The notes: generated by a model from the letters alone, not told the origin. A stretch of DNA of 64,000 bases from Ovis canadensis (GCF_042477335.2 NC_091727.1:119939501-120003500), one strand, 5' to 3'. Shown: positions 33,513 through 45,388, counted from the first letter of the stretch. Program-made: numbers and translations.

Positions 33513-34919
33513 ATTGTAGGATCCCTGAGAACAAACAGTTGATTGATTCTGGGAAAAATTTGTTCCTCTACTCCAGAAGCAGTGTTCATAGGTATAGTAG
33601 CATATATTTTGTGTTTGTCTTTTGGTATATGGAAGTTGAGCTTGGGAGAATGTGTGGTGAAGGTTGTGAAGTGGAGCCAGAAGAAAGAAGAAAAAGGACA
33701 ACGTGGCTCAGGACATTTTCTTCTTTGCAAATTTCTGCTGACAACTAACTCTGTGTACTTGCAAGCTTCAGTGTGAGAAACTTTCTTTGAAAAGAAAGAC
33801 ATCATGGAAATTTAAGGTATCAAAATTACTTTCACTTAAAGGAGCAATTTCATATATGATGCTAGAAATTACAGCCTATGATTTCTAGCCATTCCCTGAA
33901 ATAAGATGTGAATTTGGTCATTATTGACTTGATATGATTTTCTCAAATATGTCTGACACTTTCCGAGGTTTTAGAGGTTGAGTTCTGCCTTCCCTTTCTT
34001 TCTGTCAGAATCTTTATATGCCCCCTTTTCATGTATCAGATGTCTCCAAATCACTTTACTCAGATTGTTCTCCCCTCAGCTTCGATTCAGTTGGATATTT
34101 TCCACCATCTGGTTTCGGGCTTTTAAATGGGTATCTGGAGGCTAATATTTCCACATTCTAGTAAGAAATGGTAATTAAAAAATATGTTGCTTTTATTACC
34201 CTGTGGTGACTGAAGGAAACCATCAGCAAACAGCACTACATTTTCTCTTATTTTAATGCAATTGCATATCAATCAGATTCTCAGCTACTTCTGGATTTCT
34301 TTTTTCTTCTATGTTAATGCAAAGATTAGATTTGCCAACAAACAGGATATATAGTTTCCTGCAAGTCACAAAAACTAGGACAAATTTGCCAGCTCCAGTG
34401 CTAAATCTTCAGATGGGTCTATGGCTCTCCAGGGAAGTTATTCTTCCTTGGGTTAGCAGGGAGAATGGCATGTTATGATCATTTGTCCTAACCAGTAACA
34501 TAGGTATGATAAAAGAAATAATGTACATCTCTATTTATCTGAATATCTATACAGCAACTGACATAAGTTGTGTACTGTTTTGACAATAACCACTTCAACA
34601 ATAATTACTACTCAAGGCAATTGGGAAATGAAAATAAATGATTACATTATGTGGAAATGACACTTAAGTCATACTCAGCTCTGAGATATTATAAACAGAG
34701 TTAGGTATTTCATTAAACATCAGTAACACTTGTATTAACGATTTTCTAGAAGAGTCCAAAATAAACTACACAATGAACAAGAATGGATTTCACAACAATT
34801 GAATAAGAAAAAGACTATCTCTTTAGTAGAAATTCTGGTATCTGGTGGCCTGTCTCTAAAACACAGTTGCTGGGCTGACTTCCACTCTTACTCCTACCAC
34901 TTACTTCTTGTTTGAATCC
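33513..34919. other. Unique sequence, no confirmed gene
   Basis: No repeat family recognised. Overlapping small frames at 33539-33776 are discussed under rejected items. Confidence 0.45.
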
Positions 34920-34937
34920 TTTATTATCTATTATTAT

Positions 34938-35127
34938 AGATAATAGATAACTGAGCGACTCAACTGAACTGAACCGAACATGTAAACTTGAACTGGACCA
35001 TCAGCGAGCAAGCTAGCTAAGTTGCTTCAGTCACATCTGACTCATTGTGACCCTATAGACTGTAGCCTGCCAGGCTCCTCTGTCCATGGGGTTCTCTAGG
35101 CATGAATATTGGAGTGTATTGACATGC
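34938..35127 (-). repeat. Inverted copy of the neighbouring junction
   Basis: 34951-35126 is the reverse complement of about 35341-35518 at roughly 92% identity (about 14 differences in 176 by eye). It contains, in reverse, the second half of the Bov-tA, about 40 bp of single-copy sequence (aacttgaactggaccatcag) and the first ~25 bp of the BovB tail. Exact 18-bp direct repeats tttattatctattattat lie at 34920-34937 and 35128-35145. This looks like one templated insertion, not two SINEs. Confidence 0.88.
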
Positions 35128-35239
35128 TTTTATTATCTATTATTATCTATTCTATTAATTTCTCTGCTTTTCATATCCCATCTACCTCTGGGCTGACCAG
35201 GCTTGCTGCTATATAAATGCAATTGTTAAGAAAGCTTAG

Positions 35240-35456
35240 GGGCTTCCCAGGTGGCACTAGTGGTAAAGAACCTGCCTGACAAATCTGGAGACTAGAAGCA
35301 TGGGTTTGATCCTAGGGTTGGGAAGATCCCCTGGAGGAGGGCATGGCAACACACTCCAGTATTCTTGCCTGGAGAATCCCATGGACAGAGGAGCCTGGCA
35401 GACTACAGTCTACAGGGTCACAACGAGTCAGACATGACTGAAGCAACTTAGCTAGC
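35240..35456 (+). mobile_element. Bov-tA SINE
   Basis: Head ggcttcccaggtggcactag and body ending acatgactgaagcaacttag. Its 3' half is the source (or copy) of the inverted segment at 34938-35127. Confidence 0.93.
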
Positions 35457-35490
35457 TTGCTCACTGATGGTCCAGTTCAAGTTTACATGT

Positions 35491-36946
35491 TCGGTTCAGT
35501 TCAGTTGAGTCATTCAGTCATGTCCGACTCTTTGCAACCCCAGTACACCAGGCCTCCCTGTCCATCACCAACTCCTGGAGCTTATTCAAACTCATGTCCA
35601 TCGAGTCGGTGATGCCATCCAATCATCTCATCCTCTGTTGTCCCTTTCTCCTCCTGCCTTCAGTCTTTCCCAGCATCAGGGTCTTTTCAAATGAGTCAGT
35701 TCTTCACATCAGGTGGCCAAAGTATTGGAGCTTCAGCTTCAACATCAGTCCTTCCAATGAATATTCAAGACTGATTTCCTTTAGGATGGACTGGTTGGAT
35801 CTCCTTGCAGTCCAGGTTCCTCTCAAGAGTCTTCTCCAACTACGCACTTCAAAAGCATCAATTCTTCAATGCTCAGCTTTCTTTATAGTCCAACTCTCAT
35901 ATCGATACATGACTACTGGAAAAACCATAGCTTTGACTAGATGGACCTTTGTTGGCAAAGTGATGTCTCTGCTTTTTAATATGCTGTCTAGGTTGGTCAT
36001 AGCTTTTCTTCCAAGGAGTAAGCATCTTTTAATTTCATGGCTGCAGTCACCCTTTGCAGTGATTTTGGAGCCCGAGAAAAGAAAAGTCTCTCGCTGTTTC
36101 CATTGTTTCCCCATTTATTTGCCATGAAGTGATTGGACCAGATGCCACGATCTTAGTTTTTTAAATGTTGAGCTTTAAACCAACTTTTTCACTCTCCTCT
36201 TTCACTTTCATCAAGAGGCTCTTTAGTTCTTCACTTTCTGCCATAAGGGTGGTGTCATCTGCGTATCTGAGGCTATTGATATTTCTCCTGGCAGTCTTGA
36301 TTCCAGCTTGTGTTTCTTCCAGTCCAGCGTTTCTCATGATGTACTCTGCATATACGTTAAATAAGCAGGTGACAATATACAGCCTCGACGCACTCCTTTT
36401 CCTATTTGGAACCAGTCTGTTGTTCCATGTCCAGTTCTAACTGTTGCTTCCTGACCTGCATACAGATTTCTCAGGAGGCAGGTCAGGTGGTCTGGTATTC
36501 CCATCTCTTTCAGAATTTTCCACAGGTTATTATGATCCACACAGTCAAAGGCTTTGGCATAGTCAATAAAAAGTAGATGTTTTCCTGAAACTTTCTTGCT
36601 TTTTCAATGATCCAATGGATGTTGGCAGTTTGATCTCTGGTTCACCTGCCTTTTCTAAAACCAGCTTGAACACCTGAAAGTTCACAGTTCATGTACTGTT
36701 GAAGCCTGTCTTGGAGAATTTTGAGCATTACCTTGCTAGCATGTTAAATGCATGCAACTGTGCGGTAGTTTGAGCATTCTTTGGCATTGCCTTTCTTTGG
36801 GATTGGAATGAAAACTGACCTTTTCCAGTTCTGTGGCCACTGCTGAATTTTCCAAATTTGCTGGCCTATTGAGTGCAGCCCTTTAAGCATCATCCTTTAG
36901 GATTTGGAATAGCTCAACTGGAATTCCATCACCTCCACTAGCTTTA
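35491..36946 (-). mobile_element. BovB LINE 3' half
   Basis: From the reversed tail (tcggttcagttcagtt) to the KASGGDGIP region of the RT. Exact 15-bp target duplication ttcaagtttacatgt at 35476-35490 and 36947-36961. The RT is broken: the segment around LRYADDTT near 36250 is frame-shifted, and only a 127-codon antisense-free frame survives at its 3' part. Same strand as the BovB at 38854, 1.9 kb away. Confidence 0.95.
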
Positions 36947-36961
36947 TTCAAGTTTACATGT

Positions 36962-37984
36962 AGAACATCTTATTGGTTGGAAGAACTTGAGACAAATATT
37001 TTAATTTTATTTAATAAATTTGTAAAATATGACATAGTATGTATTTTGCTCTCCCAACTCCATCCCATCAATGCAAAGGCAAGGGTATCATTCTGTACTC
37101 ACCACCTTTAAGGTACAGTTATGACAGAAATTCAAACAGAAAGGAATCAATTCTCAGCTTTTGAGTTTCAAAAGAGATTTCAAAATAGGCTTTGAAGTTC
37201 ATCAGAGAGGCAGCAACTTATAAGAACAGGTTTGTTAATCTCAAACTTTCTGGCTTTTGATTTTTGAAACATAAAAGTTCAAAGAAATCAGGCTAAGAAA
37301 ATGTATATTAAGAAAAAAAAAAAGATAGACAAATCATGAATGTAATGCATTTACCCTAAAACAGATGAGAAAAATCCCAAATTATCTGAGTTTACTCTGA
37401 ATTCACTAGATTAAAGTCTATCCCCAGGGGCAAAACAAAGGTTCACATTAAATATAAATAACAATTACAGAAACATAAAAGTCCTTTTGCACATTTAAGT
37501 TGCATATTGAAGGACATTTTAAGCTGTTAGGTATCCAAATCCCTTGATATATATAATCTGAAAAATAACATTTTAGTTAATAATGATAAGCCCCACTCAT
37601 ACCATCCAATCCTTTAAAGGAAAAAAATCATTGTACTGATACCATCCTAAGTCAACTAATTCAATCAGCCAATATTTTTCCCGTCTTAAGAGATGCTGTC
37701 TATCTTCTTATAGATTCTTAGTTTTCTGAACTAACAGTCAAGACATTTCACAATGTTAGCTAACAAAATCATAAGGAAATTCAGGGCTATAGAGACTATT
37801 AAGGAATCAGCCAATACCTTTTTCTGAGTCAGGTTTGACATTTTCCTCCTTATGGATGTGCTGCTTTCCCCATTTATCTTATCATAGTTAAACTTTTAAA
37901 GCTGTAACAGATTTTAATTATTTACTTTCTTCCATCTATTTTCTCACCAGGTAATAAATCTCTACAAAGTTTCACCCAATGTCA
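36962..37984. other. AT-rich unique sequence, no feature seen
   Basis: No repeat family or coding signature recognised. An A-run lies near 37313. Confidence 0.45.
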
Positions 37985-38075
37985 TCTGGATGCCTTTGGA
38001 CAACTTACTGATTTCCCCGGGCCTCAGTTTCTTTGCCTGTAAAATGGCCATAGTAGAAAGTGCTGAATAAGCAAA
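37985..38075 (-). mobile_element. MIR fragment (antisense)
   Basis: ggacaacttactgatttccc and cctcagtttctttgcctgta followed by aaaatggccatag match the antisense MIR core order. Confidence 0.6.
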
Positions 38076-38234
38076 CTAGAACTTGTAAAGTTATGGTCAG
38101 GAAAAGAGACTGTGGTAGAGACATGTTGGACGATGACCCTGAAAACAATAAAAACATTTGGAGAACTGTAAAGATTTAATAGATACTCAATATAATTACT
38201 GAGATATGTATATATAAAGATATTGCCAGAATTA

Positions 38235-38475
38235 TAATTATAGCTAATATTCCTTGTTTACTACATGTAAACATCAAGTTAAATGACTACACATTATCTC
38301 ATTTAATCCTCACAACAACCCTGTCAAGTTTTAACTTTTATCATTCCCTGCTTTACAGATGAAGAAACAAAGGCTGAAAGAAGATAAATAATTTGTCTTA
38401 ATTTTCACATCTAGTAAATGGCATATTGTGAGTCTAGCCCTGGCAAGCTTTATCAACTACTAGACTTCACTGCTT
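38235..38475 (+). mobile_element. MIR SINE
   Basis: Sense MIR order: acattatctcatttaatcct, cacaacaaccctgtcaag, ctgctttacagatgaagaaa, caaaggctgaaag, then acatctagtaaatggc. Confidence 0.78.
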
Positions 38476-38488
38476 CACCAACATTCTT

Positions 38489-38820
38489 TTATTTTTAATT
38501 AAATAGCATTATTTATTTATTTTTGGCTGTGCTGAGTCTTCTTTGTTGGGCGGGCTTTTCTCTAATTGTGGCGAGCTACTCTCTAGTTGCAGTGCACAGG
38601 TTTCTCATTGTGGTGGCTTCTCTTGTTGAGGAGCGTGGGCTCTAGAGCACATGGGCTCAGTAGTTACAGCTCCCAGGCTCTAGAGCACAGGCTCAATAGT
38701 TGTGGCACACCAGCTTAGTTGCTCCTCGGGATGTGGGATCATCCCAGATCAGGGATCAAAGCTATGTCTGCTGCACTGGCAGGCAGCTTCTTTACCACTA
38801 AGCCACCAGGGGAGCCCCTA
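38489..38820 (-). mobile_element. CHR-type SINE, long form
   Basis: Antisense CHR element of about 330 bp: ttggctgtgctgagtcttct, ctctagttgcagtgcacagg, gtggcttctcttgttgagga, ggctctagagcaca repeated, and a tRNA-derived head ttaccactaagccaccaggg. Flanks ccaacattctt and ccatcattctt are a target duplication. Confidence 0.9.
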
Positions 38821-38853
38821 CCATCATTCTTAAGTAAAGCTCCTCATCTTTAT

Positions 38854-40132
38854 CAGTTCAGTTCAGTTCCTCAGTCGTGTCTGACTCTTTGCAACCCCAT
38901 TTACCCAAGCTCATGTCCACTGAGTCGGTGGTGCCATCTAACCATCTCATCCTCTGTCGTCCCCTTCTCCTCCTGCCTTCAATCTTTCCCAGCATTAGGG
39001 TCTTTTCAAATGAGTCAGCTCTTTGAATAAGGTGGCCAAATTATTGGAGTTTCGGCTTCAACATCAGTCCTTCCAATGAACACCCAGGACTGATTTCCTT
39101 TAGGATGGACTGGATGGATCTCTTTGCAGTCCAAGGGACTCTCAAGAGTCTTCTCCAATACCACAGTTCAAAAGCATCAATTCTTCAGCACTCAGCTTTT
39201 TTATAGTCCAACTCTCACATCCATACATGACTACTGGAAAAACCATAGCCTTGACTAGATGGATCTTTGTTGGCAAAGTAATGTCTCTACTTTTTAATAT
39301 GCTGTCTAGGTTGGTCATAACTTTCTGCCCAAGGAGTAAACGTCTTTTAATTTCATGGCTGCAGTCACCATCTGCAGTGATTTTGGAGCACCCCCCCCAA
39401 AATAAAGTCTGACACTGTTTCCACTGTTTTCCCATCTATTTGCCATGAAGTGATGGCACCAACTACCATGATCCTAGTTTTCTGAATGTTGAGCTTTAAG
39501 CTAACTTTTTCACTCTCCTCTTTCACTTTCATCAAGAGGCTCTTTAGTTCTTCACTTTTTGCCATAAGGGTGGTGTCATCTGCATATCTGAGGTTATTGA
39601 TATTTCTCCTGGCACTCTTGATTCCAGCTTGTGCTTCATTTAGCCCAGCGTTTCTCATGATGTACTCTGCATGTAAGGTAAATAAGCAGGGTGACAATAT
39701 ACAGCCTTGACACACTCCTTTTCCTATTTGGAACCAGTCTGTTGTTCCATGTCCAGTTCTAGCTGTTGCTTCCTGACTTGCATACAGGTTTCTCAAGAGG
39801 CAGTTCGGGTGGTCTGGTATTCTGATCTCTTGAAGAATTTTCCACAGTTTATTGTGATCCACACAGTCAAATGCTTTGGCATAGTCAATAAAGCAGAAAT
39901 AGATGTTTTTTTCTGGAATTCTCTTACTTTTTCGATGACCCAGCGAATGTTGACAATTTGATCTGTGGTTCCTCTGCCTTTTCTAAAACCAGCTTGAACA
40001 TCTGGAAGTTCACGGTTCACATATTGCTGAAGCCTGGCTTGGAGAATTCTGAGCATTTCTTTACTAGTGTATGAGATGAGTGTAATTATGAGGTAGTTTG
40101 AGCATTCTTTGGCATTGCTTATCTTTGGAATT
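38854..40132 (-). mobile_element. BovB LINE 3' half with RT fragment
   Basis: From the reversed (ttcag)n tail to the SNYRTIALIS region. An antisense frame at 39365-39862 (165 codons) keeps WKILQEIRIPDHPNCLLRNL, GVCQGCILSPCLF and NNLRYADDTTLMAKSEELKS, with the YADD box intact. A C-run (ccccccccaaaa near 39390) shifts the frame after DFIL. The upstream motif A region sits in another frame (39793-40056). Short target repeat atctttat at 38846 and 40133. Confidence 0.94.
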
Positions 40133-40140
40133 ATCTTTAT

Positions 40141-40690
40141 AATTCATCTTAATTCCTCTTTCTTATTTGTGTTTTCTTATCTTCTGTTATGTAAACTGAA
40201 TCGCACTTCTTAACTTTGGTGCTCCTAATTTTCTTTATCAATCTCATTTCTGCTTAGATTTGTTGATTTTTTTCATTTCTGGTGATTCTTTTTGCCCCTG
40301 AAATCCTCTCTACGGCTTTTGGGTGCAAACACCACGAGATATTCTTTTGTGTTCTCTATTCACTTGTCTCTGTCCTTTTTCTCAGCATACAGTATTTTTA
40401 AAGACTATTTGCCTTTTATGTTATTTTAAGTTCTATATTATTTTAAGCTTTTGCTGTCAATAAAAATTGGACAATTGAGAAAATCGTTAAGATAATTCAA
40501 TGAAATATTTACTTTTGCAGCAAATTCTTGTGAAAGATTTTATTGGTCTGAGTTATCTGTACAAATAATTTACCAACCACTTCATGTGGCTCATTTAGAC
40601 TGGTTCATTTGCCTCCCATTGGAGATATAATCCCCTAATATTTTTAGTTTTCTGTTTGTTGTTTGTGGATTTAAAAAATATTATGAAATT
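40141..40690. other. Unique sequence, no feature seen
   Basis: T-rich; no repeat family recognised. Confidence 0.4.
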
Positions 40691-41395
40691 ATGTGACATA
40701 AGTCCTCAAATCCTTAGTGAGTTTTTACTAAAGAAACTAGAAAGACTAAAGTAAAACCAAAGCAAAGAGAAGGAAAGAGATAACCATAATAACAAAAATC
40801 AATGAAAAAAATGGAGGAAATCTGAGAAAGTTCATTTTATTAAAAAAATTAATAATATTTGCAAGACTTAAGCAAGATTGGGGGGGGACACAAAGTTCCC
40901 AATATCAGAAATAAACTAGAAGATATAATTACATATCTTGCATTCATTGGGCTTCCCTGGTGGCTCAGAGGTTAAAGCATCTGCCTGCAATGCGGGAGAC
41001 CTGGGTTCAATCCCCGCGTCAGGAAGACTCCCTGGAGAAGGAAATGGCCACCCACTCCAGTATTCTTGCCTGGAGAATCCCACGGATGGAGGAGCCTGGT
41101 GGGCTACAGTCCATGGGGTGTCAAAGAATCGGACACGACTGAGCAACTTCACTTTCAAGACGATTTTGTAAACAACTGAAGGGTCATAATTTCAACATCT
41201 CAGAAGAAATGAACCAATTTCTTAAAAATCACGAAGTACCAAGTTCAACAAGATAAACAATCTGAATAACCCTTTAATCGTTAAAGAAACTGAATGTGCA
41301 ATTAAAAAGTTCTTGAAAAAGAAATCTCCAGGTCCAGATGGTTTCCCTGGAGAATTCTAACAAACAGTTTAAGAAGAATGAATACCTTACTTTTA
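40690..41395 (+). mobile_element. Ancient L1M ORF2 remnant
   Basis: Decayed translation includes an L1 RT-region motif, KKKSPGPDGFPGEF near 41320-41355, after a stretch like KETECAIKKFL. Interrupted by a Bov-tA at 40949. Confidence 0.65.
40949..41156 (+). mobile_element. Bov-tA SINE, well preserved
   Basis: Head gggcttccctggtggctcag, B-box ggttcaatccccgcgtcagg and body ending tcggacacgactgagcaact. Among the least diverged SINEs in the window. Confidence 0.94.
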
Positions 41396-41404
41396 TACAA
41401 TGTC

Positions 41405-41545
41405 TTGCTAATATTTTGTTGAAATATTTTGAGGTTAAGTTTATGATACCTATCAGCCTGAAGTTTTCATTTTTTTGTACTGCCATTATGTGGTTTTGGT
41501 ATTAGGGTAAAACTGATCACACAAGATAAGTTGGAAAGTGTTCTA
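41405..41545 (-). mobile_element. Ancient L1M remnant (antisense)
   Basis: gatacctatcagcctgaagt, ttttttgtactgccattatg and tggttttggtattagggtaa follow the antisense L1 ORF2 order. Confidence 0.55.
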
Positions 41546-41750
41546 TCCACTTCTGTTTGCTTTCTGAAAAAGAATGTGTAAAATGTCATATCAATTATTC
41601 TTTCAATGTGTTTCCCCAGGCATGATGCCTCTAGTGGAGATGGGAGACATTGGGCCTGATGGGACACATGGACCACACTTTGCCAGGTCACTTGGTGCTG
41701 ATGGAGTTCTCTCTGATCCTTCCTAGTGCTGCCTGAAAGTGTAGGATATA

Positions 41751-41822
41751 TTGGATTGGGCAAGATATTACCAAAAAAAAAAAAAAAAAAAAAACCCTGG
41801 ATGAATTTTTTGGCCAATCCAA
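41751..41822. mobile_element. Mariner-type MITE remnant
   Basis: Imperfect terminal inverted repeats: ttggattgggcaag at the left and ttggccaatccaa at the right, with tcat/ccaggg-like inner sequence. Directly flanked by TA on both sides, the mariner target duplication. The centre is an A22 run (41773-41794). Non-autonomous; no transposase. Confidence 0.75.
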
Positions 41823-41824
41823 TA

Positions 41825-43240
41825 CTTCATTGGCCTACTGGTTCCCACCAGGTCCTACTGGGAGCAGCTGGGTCTGTGGAACAGAGAGTTCTTCCCAGGT
41901 CCTGTTTTTTTGATGATACAGTGCCAGTGGGACTACCACTCCATCAGGACACTGAACCTGGCACGCTTTCTGTCTTTTGGAGAGCCAAGAGACTTTGGGC
42001 CTGGTTTTGCTTCTTCCCCAGGTGGGTGGTCAGATACTGGGTAGCTGTATTTTTCCTCAAGTTCTGCAGTCCCCTGGGCAGTCTCTTTTCTCTTTTTAAC
42101 TTGTTAGGATTCTCCATGACTGTCTATTTTACAGTACTATTTCCATATTTTCACTTGTACTTAGTAGAGAGCAGCCAGAAGAGATGTGTTTATGCCATCA
42201 TGTCCTACATCAGAAGGTTGTTTTGTTTTCTTTTAAAGCCATATTTCTGGGTTGATTGTTTCCATCCTACATCATAAGGTTGTTTTGTTTTCTTTTAAAG
42301 CCATATTTCTGGGTTGATTGTTTTCAAAGTAAGAAGGTTGGCAAAACATCCTACTTCACTTTACCTCTGTAAATGGAAGTTATACATCCTTAGCCAAACA
42401 TGTAAAATTCTCAGTTTATTCTATCACTCTTATCTCCATAAATGTATTTTTCATTTCTCATAATATTGCCCATCTCTTCAGTCAAATCACTATCATTAAT
42501 ATATCTTGCTCCCTCTTTCCACCATATCTTTACTAATGCCACTGCCACTGTTTGGAATCTTTGTTTTTCTCAATCAGTTTACATCAATTTGGTTAAGAAC
42601 AAAATTATAATCATCAACCATTATGAAATTTTGCTTCACTGACTTTATTCTGTGTCCAGTTCTTAGGAGATCTTTTAATCTTCCAGGAGACCTTTTAATC
42701 AACATTCCTTTAGCACTAAACGTCGCATTTCTCCTGATATATTCTGTCTTTCTTCATGAGCTATTTTTTAATATATTCAAACCATCTGGAACAGTACTAT
42801 ACATCGAAGAAAAAAGCTTTTAGTATGAATTGAAGGGCAATTATTTTCACTATTTTGATGAAAGCTTATCAAATATTTCTGCTTTGTATTTGTGAATATT
42901 TCATGCATCTTTTTCTGGGTTTTATTTAGGTCTGGGTGTGCAGAGAGACTGAAGGCAGAATAATTTAGATAATAGGCTCAATTCTGCATTTTGATTTCCA
43001 TTTGTAGACCTAAATTATGTGACCAGATGTCAAGAGAAAAACTGGAAACTCTCCCACCCTGTGAATGGATGATATTGTCATGAAAAGACAGATGGTAAAG
43101 AGCAGCAAACAGTTTCTGGAATGTTTCTTGCTTTGAAAGCCCCTGAAGTTTAAAACCTGGCCTTTATTGAAGTTGCATAAAGACATGTCTGTAAATTTCA
43201 TATCTATGGTAGATTAAATATACCGACTTACAGAAAGAGA
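41825..43240. other. Anonymous sequence, possibly repeat-derived
   Basis: 41590-42200 is GC-richer (ccagtgggactaccactcca, ggacactgaacctggcacgc) and has the feel of an old interspersed element, but I cannot name it. The rest is AT-rich with no feature except the tandem duplication listed separately. Confidence 0.35.
42204..42327 (+). repeat. 62-bp tandem duplication
   Basis: Two adjacent copies of a unit starting cctacatcagaaggttg and ending gttgattgtttccat/tttcaa, nearly identical. The high identity points to a recent event. Confidence 0.9.
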
Positions 43241-43244
43241 GGAT

Positions 43245-43580
43245 AGAATAGTGGTAGTAAGTGGTGGGGGTAAATAGATGTTGGTCAAAAGCTACAAAGT
43301 CTCAGTTATGCAGGATACATAAATTTTGGAAATCTAATGTACAATAAGGTGACTATATTTAATAATACACTTTTGTATACTTAAAACTTTCTAAGAGATT
43401 AGATCTTAAATGTTCTCATCACACACACAAAAAACGGTTAGTATGTGAGATGATGGAAATGTTAAATGGCCTGATTGTGGTAATCATTTCACAATGATAT
43501 ATCAAAATGTTGCACACCTTAGACATATAAAACTGTTTATTTGTCAAGTATACCTTAATGAAACTGGAAAAAATTGCATA
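43245..43580 (+). mobile_element. L1M-type 3' UTR remnant
   Basis: Sense order caataaggtgactatattta, ttaaatgttctcatcacaca, gagatgatggaaatg and atatatcaaaatgttgcaca, ending ttaatgaaactggaaaaa. Confidence 0.65.
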
Positions 43581-44137
43581 TGATCATTTAAACAAATGGA
43601 GAGACATTTTATGTTTTTGATGATATAGTTTAGTAGTTATAAAGATGTTAATTCTTTCTTAAAATGACCATTAAATTCAGTGCATTCAAAACAAATATTT
43701 CAATTTTATTTCTTGAGGAACTTTATTAATTACTCTAAAATTCATATGAAGGAATAATGTACTGTAAGAAGCTGGATCAATCTTTAAAAAGAAAAGTCAG
43801 AATTGTCGTACCAGTTACTGACATAATAAAATCACAGCAGTAACACCAGTGTGGTGTTGGTGAGTAAATAGACCAGTGGAGCAGAAGAGAGCCCAAAATT
43901 CATATTGTCTAAATGGTTACCACAAATCAATGAACACATGAAAGACTGTTTAATTAATAATCTTGGGAAAACTGATCACTTTATGAAGAAAGATGAAATT
44001 AGCTAACAAAACATAAAAAATCTGGACCCTAGATAAATTATTGACATAAACATGAAAGATAAAACTATAATGCTAGTAGATGGGAATGAAGGAGATATTT
44101 GTGTGTCCCAGGGGCAGGCAAGGAAAGGACAGTTTTT

Positions 44138-44333
44138 TGTTTAGTCAATAAGACATGTCTGATTCTTTTGCGACCCCATGGACTGTGTAGCCTGCCAGGC
44201 TCCTCTGCCCATGGGATTTCTCAGGCAAGAATACTGGAGTGGGTTGGCATTTCCTCCTCCAAGGGATCTTCCCAACCCAGGGACTGTACCCTGGTATCCT
44301 GCATTGGCAGGAGGATTCCACCAGGGAAGCTTG
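44138..44333 (-). mobile_element. Bov-tA SINE
   Basis: Antisense body (gcgaccccatggactgtgta, gtgggttggcatttcctcct) with a shortened tRNA head (gaggattccaccagggaag). Confidence 0.9.
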
Positions 44334-44490
44334 TGAAAGAACTGTTAAAATGATATTTTACCAGTATAATTCATACAGCAGAAAATGACCCAATTAAATT
44401 AAAATTCAAAGTTTATGTTCAACAAAAGACACAATAGACAAAGATAAGTGACAATAACAGTAGAAATAAATATATGTAGTGTTTAAAACT

Positions 44491-44985
44491 GATAGCTTAT
44501 GATAAAGGATGATCTCAGAAGATTTAGCTTCAGGACCAGGGACCAGGCTTGATCACTCAAGAGCTTTTGTGTAGCAGAGTTTTAGTAAAAAGGAAAAAGG
44601 ACAGAGAAAGCTTCTGATGTAGACATCAGAAGGGGAATGGAGAGTGCCCAACTGCTAGTCTCAGAAAAGGGAGTTATATACTTTTTCAATTGGTTATTAC
44701 AATAAATCAAAAGAATGTCTCAAGGTTGTAAAAATCTTACTAAATCCATTCCCACAATTTACATTTTAAGATAACAGAATTAGTCAGAAGGTTCTTAAGA
44801 AGGAGAAACATGTCCTCAAGCAAGATACATTGTTGTTATATAATTCTTGCTAAAGAATATAGAAAAAAAAATTTGTCCTTTCCTCCTCCCTGAGAATTCC
44901 AGACTCCTATCTCCTCCTTGAGAGCCCCAGACCCCTTTCTCCTCCAGACTTTTTATCAACCTGCCTAGAAATTGACTCTCTCAAA
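44491..44985 (-). mobile_element. Solo LTR of a ruminant endogenous retrovirus
   Basis: About 495 bp that matches my recollection of ruminant ERV LTRs: on the minus strand it begins near gagagagtcaatttctaggc and includes agtctggaggagaaag; on the + strand it holds ccagggaccaggcttgatca. The flanking aaaactg at 44484 and 44986 may be the target duplication. No gag, pol or env sequence is next to it, so it is a solo LTR. The family is not assigned. Confidence 0.65.
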
Positions 44986-45176
44986 ACTGCACAAATGGTT
45001 AATTTATATAAAATAAGATAAAGACAGGAAATTAAGTAGAAAAATGATCAATGAATACAAACAAGCAGTTAACAGAAATGGAAACATTAAAGGCTAGAAA
45101 GTATATGAAGAGATGCTCATGCTCATTAGAAATGAGAGAAACACAAATTAAAATAATGAAGAGCTATCACTTTAAA

Positions 45177-45388
45177 TCTAACCTGGTGGATCAAACAGTT
45201 AAGAATCTGCCTGCAATGCAGGAGACCCTGTGTCAGGAAGATCTCCTGGGTCAGGAAGATCCCCTGGAGGAGGAAATGGCAACCCACTCCAGTATTTTTG
45301 CCTGGAAATCCAATGGACAGAGAAGCCTGGCAGGCTACAGCCCATGGGGTTGCAAAGAGCTGGACAAGACTGAGCAACTAACACAACA
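45177..45388 (+). mobile_element. Bov-tA SINE with internal duplication
   Basis: The word gtcaggaagatc(t/c)cctgg occurs twice in tandem (45231-45268), a small duplication in the linker between the tRNA head and the Bov-A body. The tail is aacacaacaaaacagc. Confidence 0.92.

Noticed and set aside
33539..33776. Overlapping 69- and 77-codon frames, one with a hydrophobic segment resembling a small membrane protein
   Set aside because: No recognised homologue, no start context or splice evidence, and a random hydrophobic stretch is expected in AT-rich DNA. Could be tested by conservation of the frame in other bovids.
41726..42277. 183-codon + strand frame
   Set aside because: It starts in DNA flanking a MITE, encodes a poly-lysine run from the A22 tract, runs through the tandem duplication, and matches no protein family I know.
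44491..44985. Possible endogenous provirus
   Set aside because: Only LTR-like sequence is present; there is no internal viral coding sequence and no second LTR nearby.
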